64,000 nucleotides of DNA. It comes from Streptomyces canus. Lineage in GTDB: Bacteria; Actinomycetota; Actinomycetes; Streptomycetales; Streptomycetaceae. A program made the position numbers and the translations under genes. The DNA is taken from positions 434,001-498,000 of the forward strand of contig NZ_JAUSWW010000001.1 of assembly GCF_030815415.1 (NCBI RefSeq), read 5' to 3'. Below the pieces are notes generated by a model. That model saw only the letters and a list, made by a program, of their open reading frames with translations, did no database searches and was not told where the DNA came from. Below are positions 42,342-50,752 of this stretch, piece by piece; position 1 is the first letter of the stretch; the number at the start of each line of letters is the position of its first letter.

Positions 42342-44483
42342 ATGGACAGACGCAGCTTTCTCACCTCGGCGGCCGCCGGCACCGCGACGACGGCAGGCGT
42401 GCTCGCCGCTCCCCCCGCGCAGGCCGCCGAAGCTCTGGCCCGCCCGGTACCGGCCCAGGCACACCCGGCCACGGGCCGTAACTTCCCCAAGGCCGGCGGC
42501 AACCTCGGCAACCACAACTACTCGTCCCTCAAGCGCATCACCACCGACAACGTCCGCCAGCTGGGCGGCACTTGGCACATCAACCTGGAGAACGGCTCCA
42601 CCAGCAGCTCCCAGCAGTGCGCGGTCATCGCGCAGGACGGCGTGCTCTACCTCGCCACCACCCAGCAGAATGTCTTCGCCATCGACGGCCGGACCGGCCA
42701 GGTCCGCTGGAAGACGAACGTCGGCACCGACACCACCAACATGCGCGGCATCGCCCTGGGCGAAGGCCTGGCCTTCACCATCTCCGGCTCCAACCTGGTG
42801 TACGCCCTCGACCAGAAGACCGGCGCCGTCGCCTGGACCCGCGAACTGCTGGTCGAGGACCAGGGCGACCCGGGCTGCGACCCCGAAAGCGGGCAGTGCG
42901 GGGGCAGCAAGGGCGGACTGGCCGGCGCCGTCGTGTACTGGGACGGACTCATCTACATCGGCACCGAGGGCAGTACGGCCGGGGCCCGGGGGCGCGGTTA
43001 CGCACTCAAGGCCTCCACCGGCGAGCTCGTCTGGACCTTCTGGGGCACCCCCGGCCCCGGCGAGTACGGCCACGACACCTGGGAGGGCGACACCTGGAAG
43101 ACGGGCGGTGCCGTCTGCTGGATCCACCCCGCCGTCGACCCTGAACTCGGCCTGGTCTACTGGGCGTTCGGCAATCCCTATCCCCGCACCGATGGCTCCA
43201 CCCGCGGCGGTGACAACCTGTTCGCCAACTGCCTCGTCGCCCTCGACGCCAAGTCGGGCGAACGGCGCTGGCACTTCCAGTCCGTCCACCACGACATCTG
43301 GGACTACGACAACGTCATGCCGCCCGTCCTCGCCGACCTGCTGATCAAGGGCAAGAAGCGCAAGGTCGTCGTCTACGGCAGCAAGACCTGCATGTACTAC
43401 ATCCTCGACCGCGCCACCGGTGAACCCGTGCACGGCATCGAGGAACGCCCGGTCCCCCAACACGCGGCGCAGAAGACCGCACCGACCCAGCCCTTCCCCG
43501 GCGGCGAACCGTTCGTCGAGACCGAACCCCGCCTGGACAAGGCCACCCGCCCGGTGCCCTTCTACCCGACCGGCGGCATCTACGAGGTTCACTGGGACCG
43601 CGCCACCATCATCTTCCCCGGCGCGGGCGGTGGCGCCGACTGGGCCTTCCCCTCCTTCAGCCACCGCACAGGCCTGGTCTACGTCGGCTACGGGCTGATC
43701 AACTCCGCCTACTCCAACACCCACGGCGGCCGCGTCAACACCGCCCGCCCGCTGGGCGAGTACTTCGCCGGAGGGCTCGCGGCCGTCGACCCGCGCACCA
43801 ACACCGTGGCCTGGCGGCAAGAGGGCGACTGGTCGCTGGCCCACGGCAACGGCATCCTGAGCACCGCGGGCGGCCTCCTCTTCCAGGGCCGCCCGGACGG
43901 GGTGCTCACCGCCCTCGACGACCGGGACGGGCGCCGGCTGTGGAGCTGGCAGTGCGGGGCCGGGGTCAACACGAGCCCGCTGACGTACGAGATCGACGGC
44001 GAGCAGTACGTCGCCGTCCTGGCAGGCGGCAACGGGCTGCCGTACCCGGACGTCCCCAAGGGCGACCACCTGTGGGCGTTCAAGCTGGGGGGCACCGTCG
44101 GACCGGCCACGGCTCCCACTCCCCCGTCCCGCCGCAACCAGATCCGCGCGGTCGCCGTCACCGGCGCCGTCGCGAACAACACCGTGACTCTGGGCCGCAC
44201 TTGGGACAGTTCCAAGAACGCGCCGGGAGCGACGGAGAACCTGGTCGCCCAGAACGCCATGGCCCCGCAGCACCTGACCGTCGCCAAGGGCACCACGGTC
44301 ACCTTCACCAACCCGTCGGACAACAAGTCCGCCCACGGTGCCGTGGCCTTCTTCGAGGCCGAGTTCGACACGGGCCTGCTCATGCCGGGCCAGTCGTACA
44401 CGCACACCTTCGACACGGCCGGCGAGTTCTTCTACAACGACCCGATCGCCCCGCAGAGCACCGGCAAGATCGTCGTCCAGTGA
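42342..44483 (+). CDS. Exported quinoprotein (PQQ-type) dehydrogenase with C-terminal cupredoxin-like domain
   Basis: A 713-residue protein. The N-terminus MDRRSFLTSAAAGTATTAG ending in AQAAEA is a twin-arginine-type signal. A PQQ beta-propeller follows (GNLGNHNYSSLKRIT, repeated YLATTQQNVFAIDGRTGQVRW and VYALDQKTGAVAW blades, HHDIWDYDNVMPP). The last about 115 residues look like a cupredoxin (LTVAKGTTVTFTNPSDNKSAHG), but the usual C-x-x-x-x-H copper ligand loop is replaced by FFYNDPIAPQ, so copper binding is doubtful. There is no CxxCH haem site. It would oxidise an alcohol or aldehyde outside the membrane. No pqq synthesis genes are seen. Confidence 0.85.
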   Translation: MDRRSFLTSAAAGTATTAGVLAAPPAQAAEALARPVPAQAHPATGRNFPKAGGNLGNHNYSSLKRITTDNVRQLGGTWHINLENGSTSSSQQCAVIAQDGVLYLATTQQNVFAIDGRTGQVRWKTNVGTDTTNMRGIALGEGLAFTISGSNLVYALDQKTGAVAWTRELLVEDQGDPGCDPESGQCGGSKGGLAGAVVYWDGLIYIGTEGSTAGARGRGYALKASTGELVWTFWGTPGPGEYGHDTWEGDTWKTGGAVCWIHPAVDPELGLVYWAFGNPYPRTDGSTRGGDNLFANCLVALDAKSGERRWHFQSVHHDIWDYDNVMPPVLADLLIKGKKRKVVVYGSKTCMYYILDRATGEPVHGIEERPVPQHAAQKTAPTQPFPGGEPFVETEPRLDKATRPVPFYPTGGIYEVHWDRATIIFPGAGGGADWAFPSFSHRTGLVYVGYGLINSAYSNTHGGRVNTARPLGEYFAGGLAAVDPRTNTVAWRQEGDWSLAHGNGILSTAGGLLFQGRPDGVLTALDDRDGRRLWSWQCGAGVNTSPLTYEIDGEQYVAVLAGGNGLPYPDVPKGDHLWAFKLGGTVGPATAPTPPSRRNQIRAVAVTGAVANNTVTLGRTWDSSKNAPGATENLVAQNAMAPQHLTVAKGTTVTFTNPSDNKSAHGAVAFFEAEFDTGLLMPGQSYTHTFDTAGEFFYNDPIAPQSTGKIVVQ

Positions 44484-44500
44484 ACCGGAGGGCAGCAAAC

Positions 44501-45460
44501 ATGCAGCGCTTCAAGCCGATCCACGCGGCGCTGGCCGCCGCTGCGGCCGCAGTCGCCCTGCTCCTGACCAGCACCCTGAGCATGGCCCAGGGCCGACTCG
44601 GCGTGGGCGCCCAGGAGCTCGGCGATCCCGACTACGGCGTATGCCGGGGTGTCGACGCCCGCTGCTATCACGACTGGGGCAACTTCGACGCCTCCCAGGG
44701 CCACAAGATCCTCCTCTACACCCGCACCGCCGGCCCCCGGCACGCCAACCTCGGCCCCGCCCTGGGCATGGGCCTCAACCCGACCTTGACCGCCTCGAAC
44801 GTCGTCCAGAACGCAGTCGTCAAGCTCGGCGCGGACAACGGCTTCCAGGTCGACTACACCGAGGACGTCTCCCAACTCTCCTCCCCCGCGGCTCTGTTCC
44901 GGTACAACGCGGTCGCCTTCTTCTCCACCAGCCGCGACACCCTCGACGACGCCGCACAGACCTCCCTGCGCCAGTACGTCCGCGGCGGCGGAGGCTTCGT
45001 CGGCATCCACAACGCCTTCGGCACCGAGTACAACTGGCCCTGGTACGAAGGTCTGCTGGGCGGCGCCAACTTCTACGACCACGGTCCCGAGCAGTCCGGC
45101 ACCGTGCTCACCGTGAACCGCAAGGACACCTCCACCAAGGATCTGCCCCGCACCTGGACCTTCACCGACGAGTGGTACAACCTCGTCCCCGCGCCCAGCC
45201 GGGTGCGGGTGCTCGCCGAGGTCGACGAGAGCACCCTGGCCAAGGGAGTGGCCGGCAACTACCACCACCCCGGTCACGGAGACGACCATCCCGTCGCCTG
45301 GTGCCAGTACTACGACGGCGGGCGGGCCTGGCTCACCACGCTGGGCCACGACGCCAAGGACTTCACCACCGACGGCTCCTACCCCGGCGCCGCCGAGTTC
45401 CAGAAGCTCATCCTCGGCGGCATCGAGTCCGCCATGGGCAAGAAGCCGTTCTGCAAGTAA
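44501..45460 (+). CDS. Secreted ThuA-domain protein
   Basis: A 319-residue protein with a cleavable signal peptide (AALAAAAAAVALLLTSTLSMAQG) and a ThuA/trehalose-utilisation-like class I glutamine amidotransferase fold. Visible signs are KILLYTRTAGPRHAN, YNAVAFFSTSRDTL, YVRGGGGFVGIHNAFGT and HPVAWCQYYDGGRAWLTTLGH. ATG 44501 has GGAGGG upstream, 17 bp after the quinoprotein stop, so the two are co-transcribed. Such domains often accompany exported sugar or polyol oxidoreductases. Its own activity is not known. Confidence 0.85.
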   Translation: MQRFKPIHAALAAAAAAVALLLTSTLSMAQGRLGVGAQELGDPDYGVCRGVDARCYHDWGNFDASQGHKILLYTRTAGPRHANLGPALGMGLNPTLTASNVVQNAVVKLGADNGFQVDYTEDVSQLSSPAALFRYNAVAFFSTSRDTLDDAAQTSLRQYVRGGGGFVGIHNAFGTEYNWPWYEGLLGGANFYDHGPEQSGTVLTVNRKDTSTKDLPRTWTFTDEWYNLVPAPSRVRVLAEVDESTLAKGVAGNYHHPGHGDDHPVAWCQYYDGGRAWLTTLGHDAKDFTTDGSYPGAAEFQKLILGGIESAMGKKPFCK

Positions 45461-45486
45461 CCCACGGCACCAGAAGGGGAGTTCTA

Positions 45487-45969
45487 CTACGGCGCCACGC
45501 TCATCCCGGACCTCGACCCCGCAACACACGCCCCGCTCCATGCATGCGGCCACCACCGCACAAGACACGACACGTCGCTTCTCATAGCTGCAGTGGGAGC
45601 GGGCCGCTCTGGGGAAGCCCAGCTCCTACCGCAGCGAGCTGAACAAGCCCTCCCGCGACGGTCTCCCGCACGAAGGTGACCGATCTTCCCCTGCATGGCC
45701 ATCATCGCGGTCCACTCCGGGGTGGTGAACCGCTCGAGCTCGAAGTACGCGGGCGAGAACAACGCCAGCAGCCAGCCCCGCTCGAGCGCGGCGTTCATCT
45801 TCAGGATGAAGTTGTCACCTCCACCCCAGTCCCAATAGTCCAACTCCACCTGCAGGCCCGCGTCCAGGAGCTGCCAGGCGATCCACTCCGCCCACGCCCG
45901 ATCCGCACCCGCATGACTGATAAACCACACCTGGTCCGACGTGCCGTCAGACGCCCCCGCACCCCTCAT
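45487..45969 (-). pseudogene. Truncated TIR-domain protein
   Basis: The first about 85 residues are a clear TIR domain: VWFISHAGADRAWAEWIAWQLL, LDYWDWGGGDNFILKMNAAL, LLALFSPAYFELERFTTPEW. The glutamate in TTPEW lies where the NADase glutamate is expected. After MMAMQGK the frame loses sense, while another frame shows FVRETVAGGLVQLAAVGAG, consistent with a frameshift and loss of the C-terminal part. Streptomyces TIR proteins are usually much longer, so this is read as a remnant. Confidence 0.6.
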
Positions 45970-46665
45970 AGGGTCCCCTGCACCGTGCCGCCGTACGCCA
46001 CCAACCAGCCTATGACCAGCGGCCCTTGACCGGCCCCACGTTCACCCGCATCCATTCCGGGCCGTCGGGCAGGGCCCGGGTGGGTCCGCGGCGCACGCCG
46101 TCGACGCGAACCCGCTGTCCTGCCCCACGAAACAGCACCTCGACAGAGCTGCGCCCGCCAAGACGGGGGAGCCTGGCGGGCGCACCAACAGTGTGGCATG
46201 CGAGGGCCGGATGTTCGCCAGGAACGAGGAACGCAGGCGCGCCGAGGCCGAGAAACGCCGGTCGACGCCCGAGTACAGCCAGAAGGAAATGCGCGCGTGC
46301 CGGAGGTGGGGCCGCGCGGCCGGCCCCACGGCCAACGCGGCCACCGCCTCCGGCGCCCAGCCGCCGACTCCTTGCCGGCGGTCGAACTGCCGAACGGCTG
46401 CGACACCACCGACCGGCGGCGTTCGAGACGGCTGGATGGATCGGTGGAACCTGGCCCCCTCCTGGCGCATGCTGCTGGCAGCGACGTGCTGTCAGTCGTC
46501 GTGGCAGGCGCCGAGTCAGCCGTTCTGCGTCTGCGCACCCGCGCATTCGTCGCCGAGTGACGGACATCCGGGTGTGCACCCCGTCGGATTGTCGATGTAA
46601 CGACAAAACCGGCCCCTGCCGAATAGGCTCGGCCAATCTGTCACCGACAAGCCCATGGGGGTCTC
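45970..46665. other. Gene-free stretch before the PAP2 protein
   Basis: About 700 bp with long but unconvincing overlapping frames rich in Arg, Pro and Gly on both strands, typical of high-G+C non-coding DNA. No motif was recognised. The last part should contain the promoter of the exported PAP2 protein. Confidence 0.45.
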
Positions 46666-47955
46666 GTGACACAACGCCCGCTCGCCGGATCATTCAGAGG
46701 GTTACGCCGTATCGCGGTTCTCACCGTACTCACCCTGACCGTCCCGCTGACGGCCACCACCGCCGAGGCACACAGCAGCGTGGAGGCCACCCCGGGCAAT
46801 CCCGTCATCGCCTGGAACATCCACGCCCAGACCGCCATCTACGACACCGCCAAGCAGTCGCCCACCACCAGCACTCGCAGCTTCGCCATCGTGCAGGGCG
46901 CCGTGTACGACGCGGTCAACGCCGTCGCCGGCCGTCCGTACGAGCCCCTGGTCAGCGCGCCCCGCAGCCGCCCCGGGGACTCCACCGCCGCCGCGGTGGC
47001 CGCGGCCGCCCACGACACGCTGCTGTGGCTCTTCCCCACGCAGGCCCAGTCGCTGAACGCCCGCTACGACGAGGCGCTGGCCGCGATCCCCGACGGCCGC
47101 GCCGAGGACGGCGGGGTGGCCGTCGGCAGGGCCGCCGCCGCGGCGATGACCGAGAGCCGCCATGACGACGGATTCGACCCCACCGCGCCGTGGACCGTCG
47201 GCACCGAGCCGGGCGAATACCGGCTCACCCCACCCGGCTACGTCAACGTCGGCGCCTGGGTGCCGAACCTGAAGCCGTTCGTCGTCCCCGACTCCGGCGC
47301 CTACCGGGTCAAGCCCCCGCCCGCCCTGACCGGCGCCGCTTGGGCCCGCGACCTGAACGAGGTCAAGAGCCTTGGCGCGGCCACCAGCACCGTCCGCACC
47401 CAGGACCAGACCGAGGCGGCGATCTGGTGGGACGACCCCCGCATGGTCGAATGGTCGATCACCCGGCAACTCGCCGGCGCGCACCACCTCAGCAGCCTCC
47501 GGACGGCCCGGCTGCTCGCCATGGTGTACGTGGCCTCCGCCGACACTCTCATCGCCTGCTACACGGCCAAGGCACACTGGAACTTCTGGCGCCCAGTGAC
47601 GGCCATTCCGCTCGCCGGCACCGACGGCACCGCAGCCACCGATCCCGACCCGGACTGGACGCCGCTGCGGAACACCGCCCCGTCGCCGGAGTACCCGTCG
47701 GGCCACGCCTGCTTCACCACGGCGGTCATGACGGCCCTGGGGTCGTTCTTCGGCCGTGACGACCTCACGTTCGCCGCGTACAGCCCCGCCTCCGGCACGA
47801 CCCGCCACTACGACAGCCTTCGGGCGGCGACAGCCGAACTCCTGGAGGCGCGCATCTGGGCCGGCGTGCACTACCGCTTCGCCTCCGAGCACGGGCACCG
47901 GCTCGGGCTGGCGGTCACCCGCGACGTCCTCAACCGCGCCTTCCAACGGCGCTGA
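46666..47955 (+). CDS. Exported PAP2 / vanadium-haloperoxidase-type protein
   Basis: A 429-residue protein with an N-terminal signal peptide (IAVLTVLTLTVPLTATTAEAHS). The phosphatase/haloperoxidase triad is present: KAHWNFWRP, PSPEYPSGHACFTT and ARIWAGVHYRFASEHGHRLG. These hold the Lys/Arg, Ser-Gly-His and Arg/His residues that bind phosphate or vanadate. Length and the KAHWNFWRP form fit the bacterial vanadium-dependent haloperoxidase-related group, although many members have no shown halogenation. GTG 46666 follows GGGGG. It stands alone. Confidence 0.85.
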   Translation: MTQRPLAGSFRGLRRIAVLTVLTLTVPLTATTAEAHSSVEATPGNPVIAWNIHAQTAIYDTAKQSPTTSTRSFAIVQGAVYDAVNAVAGRPYEPLVSAPRSRPGDSTAAAVAAAAHDTLLWLFPTQAQSLNARYDEALAAIPDGRAEDGGVAVGRAAAAAMTESRHDDGFDPTAPWTVGTEPGEYRLTPPGYVNVGAWVPNLKPFVVPDSGAYRVKPPPALTGAAWARDLNEVKSLGAATSTVRTQDQTEAAIWWDDPRMVEWSITRQLAGAHHLSSLRTARLLAMVYVASADTLIACYTAKAHWNFWRPVTAIPLAGTDGTAATDPDPDWTPLRNTAPSPEYPSGHACFTTAVMTALGSFFGRDDLTFAAYSPASGTTRHYDSLRAATAELLEARIWAGVHYRFASEHGHRLGLAVTRDVLNRAFQRR

Positions 47956-48315
47956 CACGGCCGTTTCTTCCACCACCGCCGGGAGGGCAGCTCGGGACAG
48001 CACCGACACCAGGACGGCAACCGAATCCAAGCTCAGCGGGGACGGACCGCGGAGAGGATGACTGGTCTCCGGCCAGGACATGGTGGTTGTCGCGGGCAGG
48101 GTGCAACACTGAGCATCCCACGGAGTTCCTCGTGCGACAGAAAGATCTTGGTCGATCTCCTGACTACGGGGAACTCCGCTGCCACGTGAGACTTTCGCCG
48201 GACAACCACCCACATCGGGGCAGAGTTCACACAGCCAGAGCCCCTACAAACTCGCCCCCCAACGCCCGCCACCTGCGGTAACACGCCAAGTAGCCCGCAT
48301 TGCTTGTCAGACAGC
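47956..48315. other. Gene-free stretch
   Basis: About 360 bp between the PAP2 protein gene and the broken HAD gene. No credible frame, RNA gene or repeat was recognised. Confidence 0.4.
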
Positions 48316-48780
48316 GATGCCAGCCGACCTCCAGGCCCCGATCGGCTCGCCGTACGCCGTGCGGAAGCCGCTCTGGTGAAGGTCGCCGACGGGGCGCAGC
48401 CGATGCCCGGTGCGGCGGATGTGGTCGCAATTCTCGCCGCCAGGGTGCCGGTCGCGGTGGCTGGCAACGGGCCTCGCGTTCTCCTGGGACAAGTCACTGG
48501 CGCACGGTGGCCTCTCCCGGTGGCTGCCGATTACGGTCTCGGGCGACGACGTCGCCACGCCCAAGCCGCACCCCGCCTGCTACCTCGCCGCCTGCGCGGC
48601 ACTCGGCATCGAGCCCGGCAGCGCCCTGGCTGTCGAGGACTCCCCGGTCGGCGCCCGTGCAGCCCATGCCGCCGGGATGACCGTGCTCGGCGTGGGCACC
48701 CTGGCCCTCGGGCGTACGTGCACGCTCACGTACCCGCCCTCGACGATGCGGCGCTGCGCCGCTGGCTCGCTGGTTGGTGA
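48316..48780 (+). pseudogene. Broken HAD-superfamily phosphatase (beta-phosphoglucomutase-like)
   Basis: Three segments in two frames make up one HAD hydrolase. EAALVKVADGAQPMPGAADV...VPVAVAGNGPR is in frame 1, then SRWLPITVSGDDVATPKPHP...GSALAVEDSPVGARAAHAAG in frame 2 from about 48500. Frame 1 resumes at about 48705 with HAHVPALDDAALRRWLAGW. The N-terminal part with the nucleophilic DxD motif is missing. Two shifts and a lost start mark it as a decaying gene. Confidence 0.75.
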
Positions 48781-48957
48781 GCGGCAGCGCCCAGACGTGC
48801 CAGGGCGCAGAAAGCGAACACGCCGCGAGCCGACTGGAGTTGCGGGCACGGCACGTTGACTGCAGCGGCTCTGATTACAGTTCCCGCCCAGGAAAACGGG
48901 TCCTTGGGCGTGCTCTGCTCGCCCGCGCGCAGACCGTCGCCGCGCGCATCGCCGCCC

Positions 48958-49152
48958 TCACTCACACCCCGGCCACAGCCCCGCCAGCTGATCACCGGCA
49001 GTCGGCGGGCATCGGCCGACCACAGTGCCGTGCGCTCCCGCCGGCGCCCAGAAGCCGCCGTTCTCGTCGTATCCGAGCAGGAGAACGCGATGGTCAACGT
49101 CGAGGAGGATGGCGCGGGCGGCCTCCCTCATCGGCGGAGTGGAGGTGGTCAT
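48958..49152 (-). pseudogene. NUDIX hydrolase N-terminal fragment
   Basis: MREAARAILLDVDHRVLLLGY followed by DENGGFWAPAGA matches the start of a NUDIX domain up to the strand before the Nudix box. The GX5EX7REUXEEXGU box itself is absent and the frame then turns to nonsense. Only about 35 residues remain. Confidence 0.6.
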
Positions 49153-49459
49153 GCCCCGAGAGCGCCCGCACGTTCGACCTGCCCGCCGTGCGGGAGGCCG
49201 CGGCGCAAACCGTGGATACGCTGTTCGCGTACGTGGAGCACATCATCCGGGTGCACCCCTTGGCCGAGGGCATAGGCATCGCCGCCCCGCGGATAGGCAT
49301 GGGCCGCGCGGCCGCCGTCGTCCAGCCCCCGGCGAAAGGATCGGCGCCATCGTGCTGCACAACCCCCGCGTCACCGCCGCGCGCACGGACTGGGTGTCGA
49401 TGATCAGGCCGGAACGCACCGCGCCTCACAGCCGACCTGATCCGAACGACGGGCCCTGA
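49150..49459 (+). pseudogene. Peptide deformylase-like fragment
   Basis: FDLPAVREAAAQTVDTLFAY and EGIGIAAPRIGMGRAAAVVQPP match the N-terminal half of peptide deformylase-like proteins, with motif 1 GxGxAAxQ altered to GIGIAAPR. A frameshift near 49335 moves the continuation IGAIVLHNPRVTAARTDW to another frame. Motifs EGCLS and HExDH, which hold the metal, are missing. It is a non-functional fragment. Confidence 0.65.
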
Positions 49460-50037
49460 CGTCCGGGCGCCCCCGCGCGCAATCCGTCCATGACGAGATC
49501 CAGCAGGCGGGTCGCCTGTGGCTGCCAGTTCTCGTGGGGAGCGAGCTGCCACAGGCCGGCGATGGCCAGCATGAAGTCGTCGGTCGTGACGCCGGGACGG
49601 ATCGTGCCCGCCTCCTCGCAGGCACGGAGCAGGAGGTCGGCCGCGTCGATCACCGGGGTGTGGCCCGGCTTCGCCGCCTTCCCCGACGAGGTGTTCAGGG
49701 CCTGGCGGATCGCATCCCCCAGGCCGGCCTTGGTCATCGCGAACCGGGCGAGGTGGTCCATCCACGCGCGCAGCGCACGGTCGGGTTCCCCGCTCTCCAG
49801 CAGCACGGACGCGGTGTCGGCGACCTGCTGCACCTCGTGGCGGTAGATCTCGAGTACGAGCGCCTCGCGGTTGGGGAAGTTCCGGTAGAACGTGCCCTGG
49901 CCGACGCCCGCCTTCTTCGCGATCGCGCTCAGCGGGGTGTCGGCTGCCCGGGAAAGCTCGGCGAGGGCCACTTCCAGGATGCGTTCGCGGTTGCGCTGCG
50001 CGTCCGAGCGCAGGTGCGGGTCGTTCTTCTGCCCCAC
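49426..50037 (-). CDS. TetR-family regulator
   Basis: A 203-residue regulator with HTH AQRNRERILEVALAELSRAADTPLSAIAKKAGVGQGTFYRNFPNREALV and a SbtR-like C-terminal domain (LLLRACEEAGTIRPGVTTDDFMLAIAGLW). GTG 50037 has GAGGAGGAC five bases upstream. It diverges from the molybdenum hydroxylase operon with two near-identical palindromes between them, so it most likely represses that operon and itself. Confidence 0.9.
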   Translation of the reverse strand: MGQKNDPHLRSDAQRNRERILEVALAELSRAADTPLSAIAKKAGVGQGTFYRNFPNREALVLEIYRHEVQQVADTASVLLESGEPDRALRAWMDHLARFAMTKAGLGDAIRQALNTSSGKAAKPGHTPVIDAADLLLRACEEAGTIRPGVTTDDFMLAIAGLWQLAPHENWQPQATRLLDLVMDGLRAGAPGRQGPSFGSGRL

Positions 50038-50083
50038 TCGTCCTCCTCGCCTGCTCGTGTCCGAAAAACGGCCCTTGAGAAAC

Positions 50084-50129
50084 GGACAGTTGTCCACTAC
50101 GTTCGGACCGGGAGCGGACAGTTGTCCGC
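50084..50129. promoter_or_regulatory. Twin palindromic operators in the tetR / molybdenum hydroxylase gap
   Basis: GGACAGTTGTCC at 50084-50095 and GCGGACA-GT-TGTCCGC at 50114-50129 share the core GGACAGTTGTCC with centres 32 bp apart, about three helical turns. They lie in the 157-bp divergent gap, suited to cooperative binding of two TetR dimers. Confidence 0.8.
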
Positions 50130-50194
50130 TTGAGCTCACTCTAGCGTCGGATTGACGCCCCGACGTGTCCGGGATACGCGAAAGAAGGCTGAAC

Positions 50195-50752
50195 ATGGTC
50201 CCAGCCCCCTCGTCGACGTCCAGCGACATCACCCTGAACATCAACGGCGAGAAGCACACCCTCCCCGTCGACCACCGCACCACCCTGCTCGACGCCCTGC
50301 GCGAGCGCCTCGACCTGACCGGTACCAAGAAGGGCTGCGACCAGGGGCAGTGCGGCGCCTGCACGGTACTGCTCGACGGGCGCCGGGCGGTGTCCTGTCT
50401 GCAACTCGCCGTGGCCGCCGAAGGACGCGAGATCACCACCATCGAGGGCATGGCCGAGGGTGACCGACTGCACCCGGTGCAGCAGGCGTTCCTCGACCTG
50501 GACGGCTACCAGTGCGGCTACTGCACCCCCGGCCAGATCTGCTCGGCGATCGCGGTGATCGAGGAACACGCGGCCGGCTGGCCCAGCGCCGTCACCGACG
50601 ACGTCCGCCCCGAGGCCGGACCGCCACCCCTGAGCACCGAGGAGATCCGGGAACGGATGAGCGGGAACCTGTGCCGCTGCGGCGCGTACGTGTCGATCGT
50701 CCAGGCCGTGGCCCGGGCAGCGGAAGCGAAAACCGAGGAGGCGGCAGCGTGA
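50195..50752 (+). CDS. Molybdenum hydroxylase, 2Fe-2S subunit (PaoA/XdhC-type small subunit)
   Basis: A 185-residue ferredoxin-like subunit. The plant-type cluster is in KKGCDQGQCGACTVLLDGRRAVSC, and the second all-helical domain has CGYCTPGQICSA and SGNLCRCGAY. It passes electrons from the molybdenum centre to FAD. ATG 50195 has GAAGG upstream. The stop overlaps the FAD subunit by GTGA. No Tat signal is seen, unlike Escherichia coli PaoA, so the complex is cytoplasmic. Confidence 0.95.
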   Translation: MVPAPSSTSSDITLNINGEKHTLPVDHRTTLLDALRERLDLTGTKKGCDQGQCGACTVLLDGRRAVSCLQLAVAAEGREITTIEGMAEGDRLHPVQQAFLDLDGYQCGYCTPGQICSAIAVIEEHAAGWPSAVTDDVRPEAGPPPLSTEEIRERMSGNLCRCGAYVSIVQAVARAAEAKTEEAAA

